A stretch of 64,000 nucleotides of DNA. Source: Camellia lanceoleosa (Eukaryota; Streptophyta; Magnoliopsida; Ericales; Theaceae). Positions within the stretch are counted from its first letter, which is position 1. Each line of letters starts with the position of its first letter. Shown here one piece after another: positions 46,801-58,800 of this stretch. A program made the translations under genes and the position numbers. Under the pieces are notes generated by a model. The model did no database searches. It had not been told where the DNA came from and saw nothing but the letters and a program-made list of their open reading frames with translations. Where the stretch lies: positions 1,612,001 through 1,676,000 of the forward strand of contig CM045762.1 of NCBI GenBank assembly GCA_025200525.1. Direction: 5' to 3'.

Positions 46801-49800
46801 TTCTAGTTTATCAGTATTTTTAGGATTTACGTTTTAGTAGTTCTTATACGCTAATATCTGTATCTTTAGGTTTCTCTGATTTATCTACAACCTACTTGAT
46901 TTGTGTGATACCTTGATATGGAGGACAAGCAACCATCAAGGCTGGTATGGCTGCATAATTATTAACCTGATAGTCTCATCAGGAGTATAGTTATTGAAGT
47001 GTATAGGCGTTTGGTTTTTTTGAGGCTATGCCAGTTTAACCTTGATTTTTTTGTACTTGGTTTCGGCTCCTGTTTTACTCACTTTTATCAAAATTTATGT
47101 TGCTTGTCCAAAAAAAAAAAGTCTAATTGGTCAAAAAATTTATTTTCAATTCTTGATATCTTGGATGTGTGATACATATATTTTGGTGGTTTCACCTAAA
47201 GGATTTACTTATTTATTAATTTGTTTCCTTAACTAGATGTATTTATACCCTGCTTTAGTTAAATCTATCTGATATGACTGTTTTACATTGAAAAACACAA
47301 TTTATTAAGCAAAAAGAAAACAATAGGCGTTCATGGCATGTTCCCGTACATGTGGCCAACTTTTGGATATATATATGTATCCTAATATCAAGATTTAAGT
47401 TTAGAAAGGTCTGATGTTTGGTCACGCACCTGCACCCAATACTCATACTCGTGTCTATGTAACATAGGCTACCATAATAGTTTTTGCAAATCTAAGTACA
47501 ACATTTGTTATAATAAGTTGCTAAAATCTATTTTGACGTGTCATGTGATTTTTATGTTTTTATCTTTACTTGTAAAAGTAATGTTCTTTTAGGGGTGAGC
47601 TATCATTTGCCACAACCAAACATTTCGGGAAACTGTTGAATTCTGACCGTGGCATAAAACACTTCAAATTATTATGACATAAAATACATAAAACTCTAAA
47701 AAGAGGACATAAAAAGTCTAGAATTTTATGTAACAGATGAACCCATCTGTTGGTCAACTGTTGGTTGACCAAACAGAATTTGCTAATATCACTAAAAAAA
47801 TTATCATTTAATACCTAATTTACCCTTGTTAGAAAATCTATCATCTTCTGTCTTTATTCTCTCCACCCATTACCAAACTTTATCTTCAACAACTCAACCA
47901 AACAAATCTATTCACACACAGTAACCCATTGTCTCCCCTGGCCAACTCTCTTTCCCTCATGTTCCCCTACCTTAAGCACCACCACCATCCACTGCCCCAA
48001 GCATCACCATCATCATTCTCTTTTCCCCTCCCTATCTCCACTCTGTTTCCCTTCCTCCTCCCCCTCTCTTCCATCCACCGCCCAGATCCACACATGGAGC
48101 CCAAGCTCCCAATCTCCTTCATCTAGTTCAACGCCCCCCCTCCATCAACGCAGCCCAGCACCCTCTGTCGATTTCCTTATTTGAACCTCCATGGCCATCT
48201 GCAACTCCAAAAATCCATTAGAAATTAAATTTACCATGATGGTTGGTGAGAGAAAGAAAACAGAAACACAGAGAAGTGATAGGGTAGTGCAGAGCACAAT
48301 GGTTTTTCAGAAGTTTATCTATCTATCTATATATACATATAAAGAAACTGTTATGTACATACTCATAGGACTAAAATTTTAAATACAAATTATTGATCTC
48401 TTTCTCTCTCACACCAACATAACCCAAAAATAGAGACCCCAAATTGGTTTCATTCTATGCACAATTGTTGCAGACCACAGTCGTTGCAAATTACTTCTGG
48501 TTGTGGAGCACGATCTACTCACATTGCAATTGTATAGATTAGGAATACAAAATACATATTTATGTACACAGGTATGTATATCTTACTCATATAGATACAT
48601 ATATGTAAATGTATATACAATTTACATATATATATATGTATTTATAATGTAATTGCAGTGGGTGTTGGTTTCATGGCAGAGTATTTGTGGGTGACAATGT
48701 ATTGGACCAATAGTGATAATTGGGATTATGGTGTTGGTAGTTAGGGATGACAATGGGTCGACTGATTGGGGGTTGTGAAATGGAAGAGATTATTGGGGTG
48801 GTTTTTGAGATGATGGCTGATGGTTCTCCGTTTCTCTCTCTTGATTTACTTGTGTAATGAAATAAGGGTAACATAGGAATTTTATTATAACAAGAAACAA
48901 AGTTAATTGATAAGGGATGTCAGTGTGATTTCAAAGAGTAAAGGGGGTGTTATTGTAATTTACCCAAAAATCCATTGTGATAAGCCCAAAATGCCTTAGC
49001 TGAGCACAGAAGGCTTGGAGTACATTTATTTAGATGGCAACATAATGATGTGCAACCTAAAGGAATGTGCATGTTCAAAAGAAAAAACAAACCTAAGGAA
49101 TGTGCCATTGTGCACGGAACCCTGTGAAACGTTGATCAAAAGGTTATTGCACCTAATGATTGGCCGGAACATTATAATGTAGGAACTGTTGAACATGAAT
49201 TCAGTACATTCATATCGAAACTGTTTAGATTTGGTGCCAATACTGACACATATTTCTTAGTGAAATTCAGAATAGGTTAAGGAGGATATTGAGTTATTAT
49301 AACAATTCTTGCAAGCTTTGAGAATGATGTGTAGGTATAGTTGCTCTGGTTGCATTACAGCATGTGTGAAATATGTCAATAAATTATCTACTAATTTGTC
49401 AAAATTGGGCAATTCATCTGCGTACACTAGTGATGCATCTGGTTTCGGACCTTCCTAAACAGAGTTAACTGACAAGGGATGCATCTGATTTTATTGATGT
49501 AGCTTGAATTGCCACTAATTTACAATTTGGTAGCTTTCACTCATGCCACAAACCCTAGAATGTTTACTGGCAACATTGAATCTCTATTGCAGTACTGCTT
49601 AATGTTCTTACCAGACTTTGTGCACTGAGATTCTATTGAGTGCTCTGCACGTAGTAATTTTTTCCCTGTTTGTGTAATGTTTAAAGTTACAACCATTCAC
49701 TTAGCTTATATTATGACGTTTTCTGAGATTTTGTGTTGTATATTTGCATTGGTTCTCTGAGGTGAATTAATAGAATTAACTATGCAGGAGGTCATTCATT

Positions 49801-52800
49801 TGTTCTTTTCAATTCTCTATGTGGAGAAACCATTTTTAATAGAATTTTGTCATCTTGTTAGATACACTGGTTCTGTGATTTAGAATCATTGAACTGAAGT
49901 AATCTTTATTATGAATTCTGCTTGGAGTCTCATGCTTTTATGCATTATTCTTTGGCTGGAATGCATTTGTATTTCTCATATGGGACTTTAGCATTTCTGT
50001 TTCTTTCTATTCTTTGTCAATGTTTCCTGTTTGCTGGTTTGTATGCTGCTATCTGCATGTGGATTCTGCGGAGTAATTGAATTCTTGACACATTATCATT
50101 ACTTATCTACATTGGATGCAGGTCCCACTTACTGCCACCAGTGAATCCCTTCCCGAGAGACCAGGAGAACCAGATTGTCCTGTAAGCAGTGCTTCATAGT
50201 GCTTTTTTCTTGCATGTTTCTTTAGGCACTATCAGTGCATTTAATTTATGCGCTCAATTGTCCCTTGAATATGTACCAGTACTTCGTGAAGACCCAAAGA
50301 TGCAAGTTTGGTCTTAGATGCAAATTTAACCATCCAAAGGACAAAGCAGTGGCTTTGGTAGGTGCCATTGTCGTGGTGGTTGCTAATCCTGTTAATTTGT
50401 ATGTTCTTTTACCAGTTGTGACTTGTTTTATAAAATCTAATATTTTGCTATTTTACTCTGATTACAGGATGCTCGGGAGAGTGCTGGCTTTTCCGACTTA
50501 CCAGATAGACCATCTGAGCCTCCTTGTGCGGTATGGTATTTGACTGTGTTTGTGGATGCATTGCCTACATATTCTTCAGATATGAATATTATCCTGCTTT
50601 CTGTTACATGCAAGCAGTTCTATATGAAGACTGGAAAATGTAAATTTGGTGCAACCTGCAAATTTCATCACCCAAAAGATATCGATTTAACAGCAGCTGG
50701 ACAAGACAATGGCAATGATGGGCAGATTGAAGTAGTTATTAGTAATGATGGAACTGTGGAGGTGAATCCGATGAAGCCACCTTTTACCCCGGCATTATTT
50801 CACAACTCCAAAGGGCTTCCTATCAGACTGGTAATGTATACATTAGATAATGGTTAATAAACTGATGAATTCATTGATACCTATTGTTTTCCTTTATTTT
50901 GTGTTTTTATTGTTGCTGCATATGCACGGTCCAGCATATATTCAGTTTCTTTCTCATCAATCATGATCTCTTAAAAATAAAGCTTCTTCTTTTGCCTGTT
51001 TTTTAAAAAAAATTTATAATATAATATTTTTCTGTTGTATGCATGTATATCCTCATATTTTGAACTTAAGATTCTTCTATCCAGGGGCAAACAGGTTGCT
51101 GGGGTAACTTGTGACCATTAACATGCTATAAGAGTTTGGACAACCCTAAAAAAACAAAACGGTTGAAACAGGTTATAAGATAACATGTGCTTGTCCAGCC
51201 ACTTGATTGAAATCATCAATTTGGCTGCCTACTGTGGTTTGACAAGCATAAGCCATCATAAATATTTTTATACTGATCAAAATTTTGAGTTATAAAAATA
51301 TGTGAGATCCAAACTACATGGAAACAATTTTAAAATTTTATTAAATAAATTGAATGTTATATTCTCATTTTGGCTTCTAGGTTCCCAGACTAGTGAATTT
51401 TTGGCTGCCAAATTGCTGGTAGACTGGTTTTCTTTTGCTAATTTCTTTAGTAATCTCCTTTTCCTAGTTAAATCTAACACTAGTCTATCAATTGCCTTGT
51501 CCTGTTCACTTATATGGTTTGTCTCTATGACAGGGTGAAGTGGATTGTCCATTCTACTTGAAAACTGGCAGGTGACTTTCACCTCATCAACACAGAACGG
51601 GTGTCTGTTCATTCTCTTTTTCTTTGAGGCAGGGTTCTTATAGTTTTTTTTTTTTCTTTCTTTTTCTTGACATAAATCAGTTGCAAGTATGGTGCCACTT
51701 GCCGCTACAATCATCCTGACAGATATGGTAATTATAAATCTCAGGTGTTCTACTAGGATGCATGATGAGAATTTGTCAATAATTTGTTCAATACTTCATT
51801 TTTTCAGAATTTACCCCAAGTTTTTGTTTTTGCAGCAATTAATCCACCTGCTGCTGCAATAGGCCCTGCCATAATAGCTTCTCCTGCAGCACATTTGAAC
51901 ATCGGAGTTGTCAATCCAGCTGCCTCCATTCTGCAAACCATTGATCCGAGGCTGACTCAAACAACGGTAACTTGGAGATTGTTTGTGCATCTTAATGGTT
52001 TGATTTTCTATGAAAGACTATTGGGCAGATGTCTATGTCATTTTCAGCTATGCCTATGGTGCATGGGAGCAAGAGGAAATTGTTATTTATTTTGATATTG
52101 AATCTCTTGCAAATGTTTTATTTTTTAATAGATGTTCTCATTATGAACTAAATTTTATCATGAGTTTTTCAATTGTTTGGTTTGCCTCATGGGTTCTTTA
52201 AAAAGCTGTTGTATTTTCTCTTTTACCTATTGTTGTCAAATCTCAAATTGAATCGTGAATCGTTTTCTTAAACCAGTGAATTGTGAATCATAAGATTCAT
52301 TTGATATGATCTATGATTTTATTATATTTATTTATATTATATAAATAAATTCACATAATATTTAAAATGAAGTAAATATCAATATAACTGAATTGTATAT
52401 AAACCAAAACCAAACCAAACCAAACCAAACTCAAGCCTTAAGTCCCATCAAATGGGATCGGCTACATGAATCCTTCTTCTCCACGCGGCTCTGTCAAAGG
52501 TTATTTCGTTAGTCAAATTAAGTATATCCATGTCTCTATTTACAATGTTAGTCAACGTTAATCTAGGTCTACCTGGTCCCCTAACACTTTCATCTACCGT
52601 CACTGCTTTGCATTTTTTCACTATTACCTTTGTTGGTTTCCGTTGAATATGATCAAATCATCTCAATCGATTCTCTCTCAACTTATCTTCTATCGGTGCT
52701 ACTCCTACCCATTCCTGAATACACTCATTTCTAATTCTGTCTTGTCTAGTCTTACCACACATTCACCTTAGCATTCTCATCTCACCCACACTCATCTTAT

Positions 52801-55800
52801 CTACATGTTTCTTGGTTGCCCAACACTCCGTCTCATACATTATCGCTGGTCTAATAGCCGTTTTATATAACTTACCTTTTAGTCTAGTAAGTATTCGTTT
52901 ATCGCACAGTACCCCAACGCCCTTCTCCACGTACACCATCTCGCCTTAATCCTATGGGCTACATCCGCATCAATCTCCCTAACTGTAGTGATAATCTTTT
53001 TTTTTTGATCGGCAAAGAAAAATTTCATTAAAAACATAAAATTAAAGGTACAGGAAGATGAACTGCACTGAGAGAGTTTCGGAAAGTATAAAATACCCCT
53101 ACTACTGCTACTCGCAACCATACAACCAACCCCTCAGCCTCACAATTTTTTTAAAACAAAAGTTAAGAAGGACTTAACAAAATATAAAATACATGATTTC
53201 CCACAAAATCAACCCACCAAAAACAAACCACAAAAACAAGTTAAAGACCCAAATATTTTAAACACCAACAACAAATTCCCCACCCCACAAGACTAAGACA
53301 CGCCACCCACGCCTACACTCGCAGCCCCACGCCTACACTCAAGCCAACCACCCCACTTTGAACACCTTAGTTCTTTGTCTTTGCACTCTCGAGGCCACCC
53401 TTCTTCTGAACTCACGCCTCCCCACACCACCGAAAACTCTGCTACCCTCCAAATACCACGGAGAACACCATCAATCAATGCCCACTTACTACCGAACTCC
53501 AACCTCCACACTTGCCGAACAACCCGCCAAACTCCAAACCCCACCGAAACTCCAAACACCTAAGGCTGTTGCCAGACTCCGAGGCCACCCCACTCACTTT
53601 GACTCTGCCTCCCCACGCCATCGAAAACTCACGCCTCCAAATACCACCGAAAACACCATCAACCAAACTCCAAACTCCAACCTCCAAACTCAAGACAGAT
53701 AACACCCAACCTCCAAACTCCAAACTCCAACCTCCGGACTTTCGCCGAAGACACCAAGACCCACACCCACTGCAGCTCCACACGTAACAACACCCACCAC
53801 CATACATTTAGAAGATCATCCTCAAACTCTCATCCAAAGAGGAGCGCATTAATGAAAACCAGACAGATCTGGATCAACTTCGACATCCATGATTATGCCC
53901 AAACAAAGCATCGAAACTTCTCCACTAACCTGAACGAGTTCACCCTCAAGCTTCTACTACAAAAGAGCGCACGAATGAAGATCCTGGACGGCCCGAAGCA
54001 CCATAAAACCCACCATTAACACAAACACCCAAAGGTGGGAGAAATGAGGAAATCAAGTTTATTGGAGGGAAAAGAACAAACAAACGGACGCCGAAAGAAA
54101 CTAAGCCGACCGCCATAGCCGGCGGCAAATTGCCCAAAGGAGGGCCGAGGAGGAGGAGGTTTTAGAACTGTAGTGATAATCGACCCTAAATAACGAAAAT
54201 CTTCACTCTTAGGCAATTCTTGATTCTCAATCTTCACTTCTCCTCTGCTTTCACTGTTACTAAATTTACACTCTATGTACTTTGTCTTAGTTCTGCTTAT
54301 CCGGAATCCTTTAGATTCGAGCGTTTTTCTCCAAATCTCCAACTTTATGTTAACTCCTTCTTGAGTCTCATCCACTAGCACGATACCATTTGCGAAAAAC
54401 ATATACCATGGCACATCATCCTGAATATTTCTCATCAACTCATCCATAATTAAAGCAAAAAGATAAGAACTCAAGGTAGATCCTTGGTGTAACCCTACAA
54501 TGATAGAAAATTCATTTGTCTCTCCAACAAGCGATCTAATAGTAGTCACCACTCCTTCATACATGTCCTTAATCACATCAATGTAACATTTTGTCATCCC
54601 TTTCTTCTCTAACACCCACCATATTATATCCTGAGGCACTCTATCATATGTTTTCTCAAGGTCAATAAACACCATATGAATGTCTCTTCTCTTTTCTTTT
54701 CTCTATACTTTTCTATTACTCTCTTCAAAAGATAGATCGCTTCCATTGTTGACCTGACAGGCATACACCCAAATTGATTCTCTGACACCTCTATTATATC
54801 TCGTACTCGGTGTTCCATCACCCTCCCTCACTTTCATTATATGACACATTAGCTTGATTCCTCCATAATTGCAATTCTGGACATCTTCTTTATTCTTATA
54901 GATTGACACTAAAAAACTCTTCCTCCACTCATCTGGCATGTTCCTAGTCAACAAAATTTTGCTAAATAACCTAGTCAACCAAGCAACCCCTTTTTTACTC
55001 AAACACTTCCAAGCTTCAATAGGGATATCATCGGGTCCTAAAGCCTTATTTGATTTCATCTTCTTAAGTGCAATTTCTGCTTCAAAGTTCCTAATCTTGC
55101 GATAGAACCTATAGTCTTGGTTTATTGTATTACTGGCTATTTCTTCCCCTATTGACGTACTTCCATGTTCCTCATTTAATAGTTTCTCAAAATAGTTCTT
55201 CCATCTTTCCTTAATCCCTTCATCCTTTACCAATACCTTAGAATCCTTACTCTTGATGCACTTAACTTGATTAAAATCTCTTATTTTCTTCTTTCGTGTC
55301 TTAGCAAGTTTGTATACCCTCTTCTCTTCCTCCTTACTATCTAGTCTAGTGTGTAGGTCATCACAAGCTTTGAGCTTAGCCTCTCTCACTATTTTCTTAA
55401 CCTTCTTATTAGCCAATCTATAGCTCTTAAGGTTTTTCTTAGTTCTATCATTCTGCCACTTTTTAAAGAACTCTTTTTTTGCCTTAACTACCGCTTAAAC
55501 CTTTTCCCTCCATCGCCAAGTTTCCCTAGAGCTGGGTCCCGTTCCTTTCGACTCTCCAAGCACTTCTCTTGAGATTCTCCTCATACAATTGGCCATTGAG
55601 TTTCACATAGTATTAGCATCATATTCCAAGTCCTAAGTACTTTCCTTATCCATTCTATTCGTAAATATTGCTAATTTATTCTCTTTTAGGTCCCACCATC
55701 TCGTCCTACGACGCCCACCATCCTTCCTAGCTTGGTATTGCCCTTTAAAACATAAATCTAGTACCAAAATCCTATGTTGAGAGGTCAGGCTCTCTCTAGG

Positions 55801-58800
55801 AATCACTTTACAATCATTGTATTTTAGGCGATTCACTTTTCTCACTAAGAAATAATCTATTTGGCTCTTAATTAACCCCTCTTAAAGGTTATTAAATGCT
55901 CCTCCCTCTTCTTATACATAGTATTGACCACCACCTAGTTAGAAGCCAACGCAAAATCTAAGATACTTTCTCTAGCCTCATTTCTGTTTTCAAAACCATA
56001 TCCATCATACACCCTTTCATAGCCTAGTTTATCTATGCCTACAAGGTCATTAAAATCTCCACCTATAATCAGGTTCTCTCCTACGGGTATCTCCTGTAAG
56101 ATCTCATTCATTTGCTCTCAAAAATCCCTCTTATCATCTAATTCTACTTGAGAGGCGTATGCATTAATAATGTTCACTATATTCCATTTAATAACTAGTT
56201 TAACTAACATAATCCCCTTTCCTAATGACCGTCACTACACTCTCCATAAGATCCTTGGCAATTATGATTCCTATCACATTCTTGCGTCTATGCTTACCAC
56301 TAATACAGTTTAAAACCGGTATCCTCAAATTCTCTAACTTTCTCACCCGTCTACTTAGTTTCTTGTACGTAAACTATACTAACTCTCCTTCTAATTATAA
56401 CATCTACCAATTCCATCGTCTTACCAGTTAAGGTCTTGGATTAGTTTCTTTACCCGCGCTCGTCTAGAAAAACACGGGAACCTTTACCCATTTTTCACCG
56501 CACCCAAGCGTCAATGCAGCGCCCCTTGCTCACTTTTCAAAACATCCAGAGGCAGGCGCAAAGTGTCACTTGAAAGGAACAACATAGCATTTGAACGATT
56601 CAAAGTAGGATTCATTGTTATAAAGGGTTTGAGAGGCCTTTTTATGTGTTGGTTGTTGGCTACCTAACACACAATCCTTCTTTTTTACCCGGGCTTGGGA
56701 TCGGCGGAGTTGTTAACAACCCCGGCGGAGTTATAACTTAATTGTATACATATACATGTAAAATCACGTATGTCAATATACTTAATTGATCTCTTTTATA
56801 TATCTTGATAGTTTGGCAAAAATGACGGTTCATGCATTATCTAAAAAAAATAGAAATAAAGTTGCTGTCACGCCCCGAACTCGCCCCGAAAAGTCCGGCA
56901 ACGTGACCGGCCAGTAATTCCTAGATTACCTCCGGCCTTACTGTACATAACATAAATAAACGGGGCTCGCGGAAGCGAAAACACCTAACTAATAGTCCAA
57001 GAGCTGTGCATTTATATGAACATACATTTACATGCCAAAAAGATGAGTTAATTACCCACTATCTTTACATAACCTGATCATAAATTCATTACAAAACATA
57101 GTCACATGCCACTGATGCAAAGACAAAACAAAGCTCACAACGGCCTTCCAGGCCTAGCCCCAACTCGGAGCACTCAAAACTGGTAGGCTTCAAAATGGCG
57201 GCTCGAACAAGAATCCGCCTAGGCTTGACTCCCCGAAGGCTCACCTATAAATACATAAATACAAACAATGAGCTAAAGCTCAGCAAGTAACATAACAGTA
57301 AAGAGGTTAGTGAACGAAGTCCAACATTCCTTATAAAACTGTAATAAAACATTCATAATCATAATCAGTCATCATATAGAACATACGTAATGGCATACTC
57401 CATAGAACATATCATGTGTCGACTAACGACTAGAGTAACCGGTCCCGGACACCGATTAAACACATACCGAGATCTCGTAAACTGGTCATGGGCTTGTCCT
57501 TCCATGCCGTCCCCCATGACTCTTGACGCATGGGCCTGCATGTTCTCGCCCCCATGACTACAACTAACTATGGATGCCATACTAGATTCGTAAACAGAAC
57601 ATTCGTTCACGGTTAACAGTATCATTTCAAACATATCATATCATATCATATCATTTATCATTTGAAACATAGTTCATAATAACATATCTTTACAGAAATG
57701 TCACATACAGTGGGTTTCCGTAACCGATGGCACGGTCTTCTCAATTTGACCTGCAACAATAACATATAGCACATTTCTCAATATACATTATTCTTAATCA
57801 TGCACTTCATTCCTTTCTTTACTTTATTTCATGCTCATTCATTTCATATTCATTCTCTACCTTCATTACATTCATTCATGTCCATTTCATAATCATAAGA
57901 TGCGAAATAATGCAAGGTAACATAAGAAAATCATGCAGAACAACTTCCCAAACTTTTCTGAAAATAAGCCTTCGCTTTCGGCGCCCACTTGTCGCTCGGC
58001 GGAATTTATCATGTCCAGGAAGCTTCTTTGGAAGGGTGATTTCTCGCCGGCGGGCTCACCTCGCTCGGCGGACCTATGAAAACTCTGAAATTCTGGTTCT
58101 TCTTCTACTCTTCATCCTTTCCTTTGAAACATTAACTTCCAACTTGAAATCAAAGTTCAAAACTAGTGATCAACAACATGATTTAATCATCAAACCTCAT
58201 CACAAAGTCCTTATAAACCATAGCTAAGATCAACCCCATAAACTAAGATGAAAATCATGAACATATGCATACAAGCTTCATGTTTCTATATCCATGGAGT
58301 TTTGAGGAAGAACCTCTTTCAAGCCAATAAACATGAGTTAAACCCTTCTAAACCATGATCTTAAGTTAAACATGCAAGAATCAACAATCCATTTCAAGAA
58401 TTTAAAGAAAATCCTTACCTTTTTAGCTTGATTTCCCCTTTTCCTTTCTTTCTCTTCTTCTCCCTTGATCTCTCTCTCTCTCCCCGAATTCTCCCTTCTC
58501 TCTCCTTCTCTAGATTTTTCTTCTCCCTTTAGTTGAGTCAAATGGGTCAACAATCTTTATCTTATATCATATATAGCAAATAAATCAATTGAGCCAAAAC
58601 ACTTGAGCCAAACAAGCCTTACGAATCAGACGAAATTCAGTCTTCAATTTATCGTTTCAAATGATTCTAAAAATTCCCGGTATCATATAGGCGTGTTCAA
58701 TTTCATTTTCTGAATCCATTATGGTTGTCAATTTCAGTCCCGAAGTCGTACTTCCAACAGATGTTTATCTAATTCAAACAGATATTTCTCAATTAAATCA

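Larger units (their letters stand above)
52560..56460 (-). pseudogene. RTE endonuclease-reverse transcriptase
   Basis: From the 5' side, frames broken by many stops show [20 protein letters not shown] (endonuclease start), then [54 protein letters not shown] (RT fingers), [40 protein letters not shown], and [17 protein letters not shown]. The catalytic FADD motif reads FANG (about 54395-54406), so both metal-binding Asp residues of the box are lost. After the insert the frame resumes with [20 protein letters not shown]. The protein would nick DNA and copy the RNA onto the target; this one cannot. Confidence 0.82.
52400..56740 (-). mobile_element. RTE-type non-LTR retrotransposon, near full length, broken
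   Basis: The minus-strand 5' end lies near 56740, with an AACTCCGCCGATCCCAAG leader. The 3' end is a (TTTGG)n tail at 52403-52430, next to the conserved GGGATCGGCTACATGAATCC block. ATTGTATA flanks it at 52392-52399 and 56741-56748. It encodes a degenerate endonuclease (about 56450-55600) and reverse transcriptase (55416-52560). A LINE-derived insert (52997-54165) interrupts the RT C-terminal region. The simple-repeat tail, order of domains and RT sequence fit plant RTE elements. Confidence 0.85.

Noticed and set aside
47840..48130. Ser/Pro-rich frame in intron 2
   Set aside because: It is C/T-rich low-complexity sequence with no start context or domain; splice sites on both sides join exons around it.
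53293..53807. Overlapping Pro/Thr- and Gly/Val-rich open frames
   Set aside because: They follow the C-rich repeats of the LINE-derived insert, and opposite strands give equally long frames.
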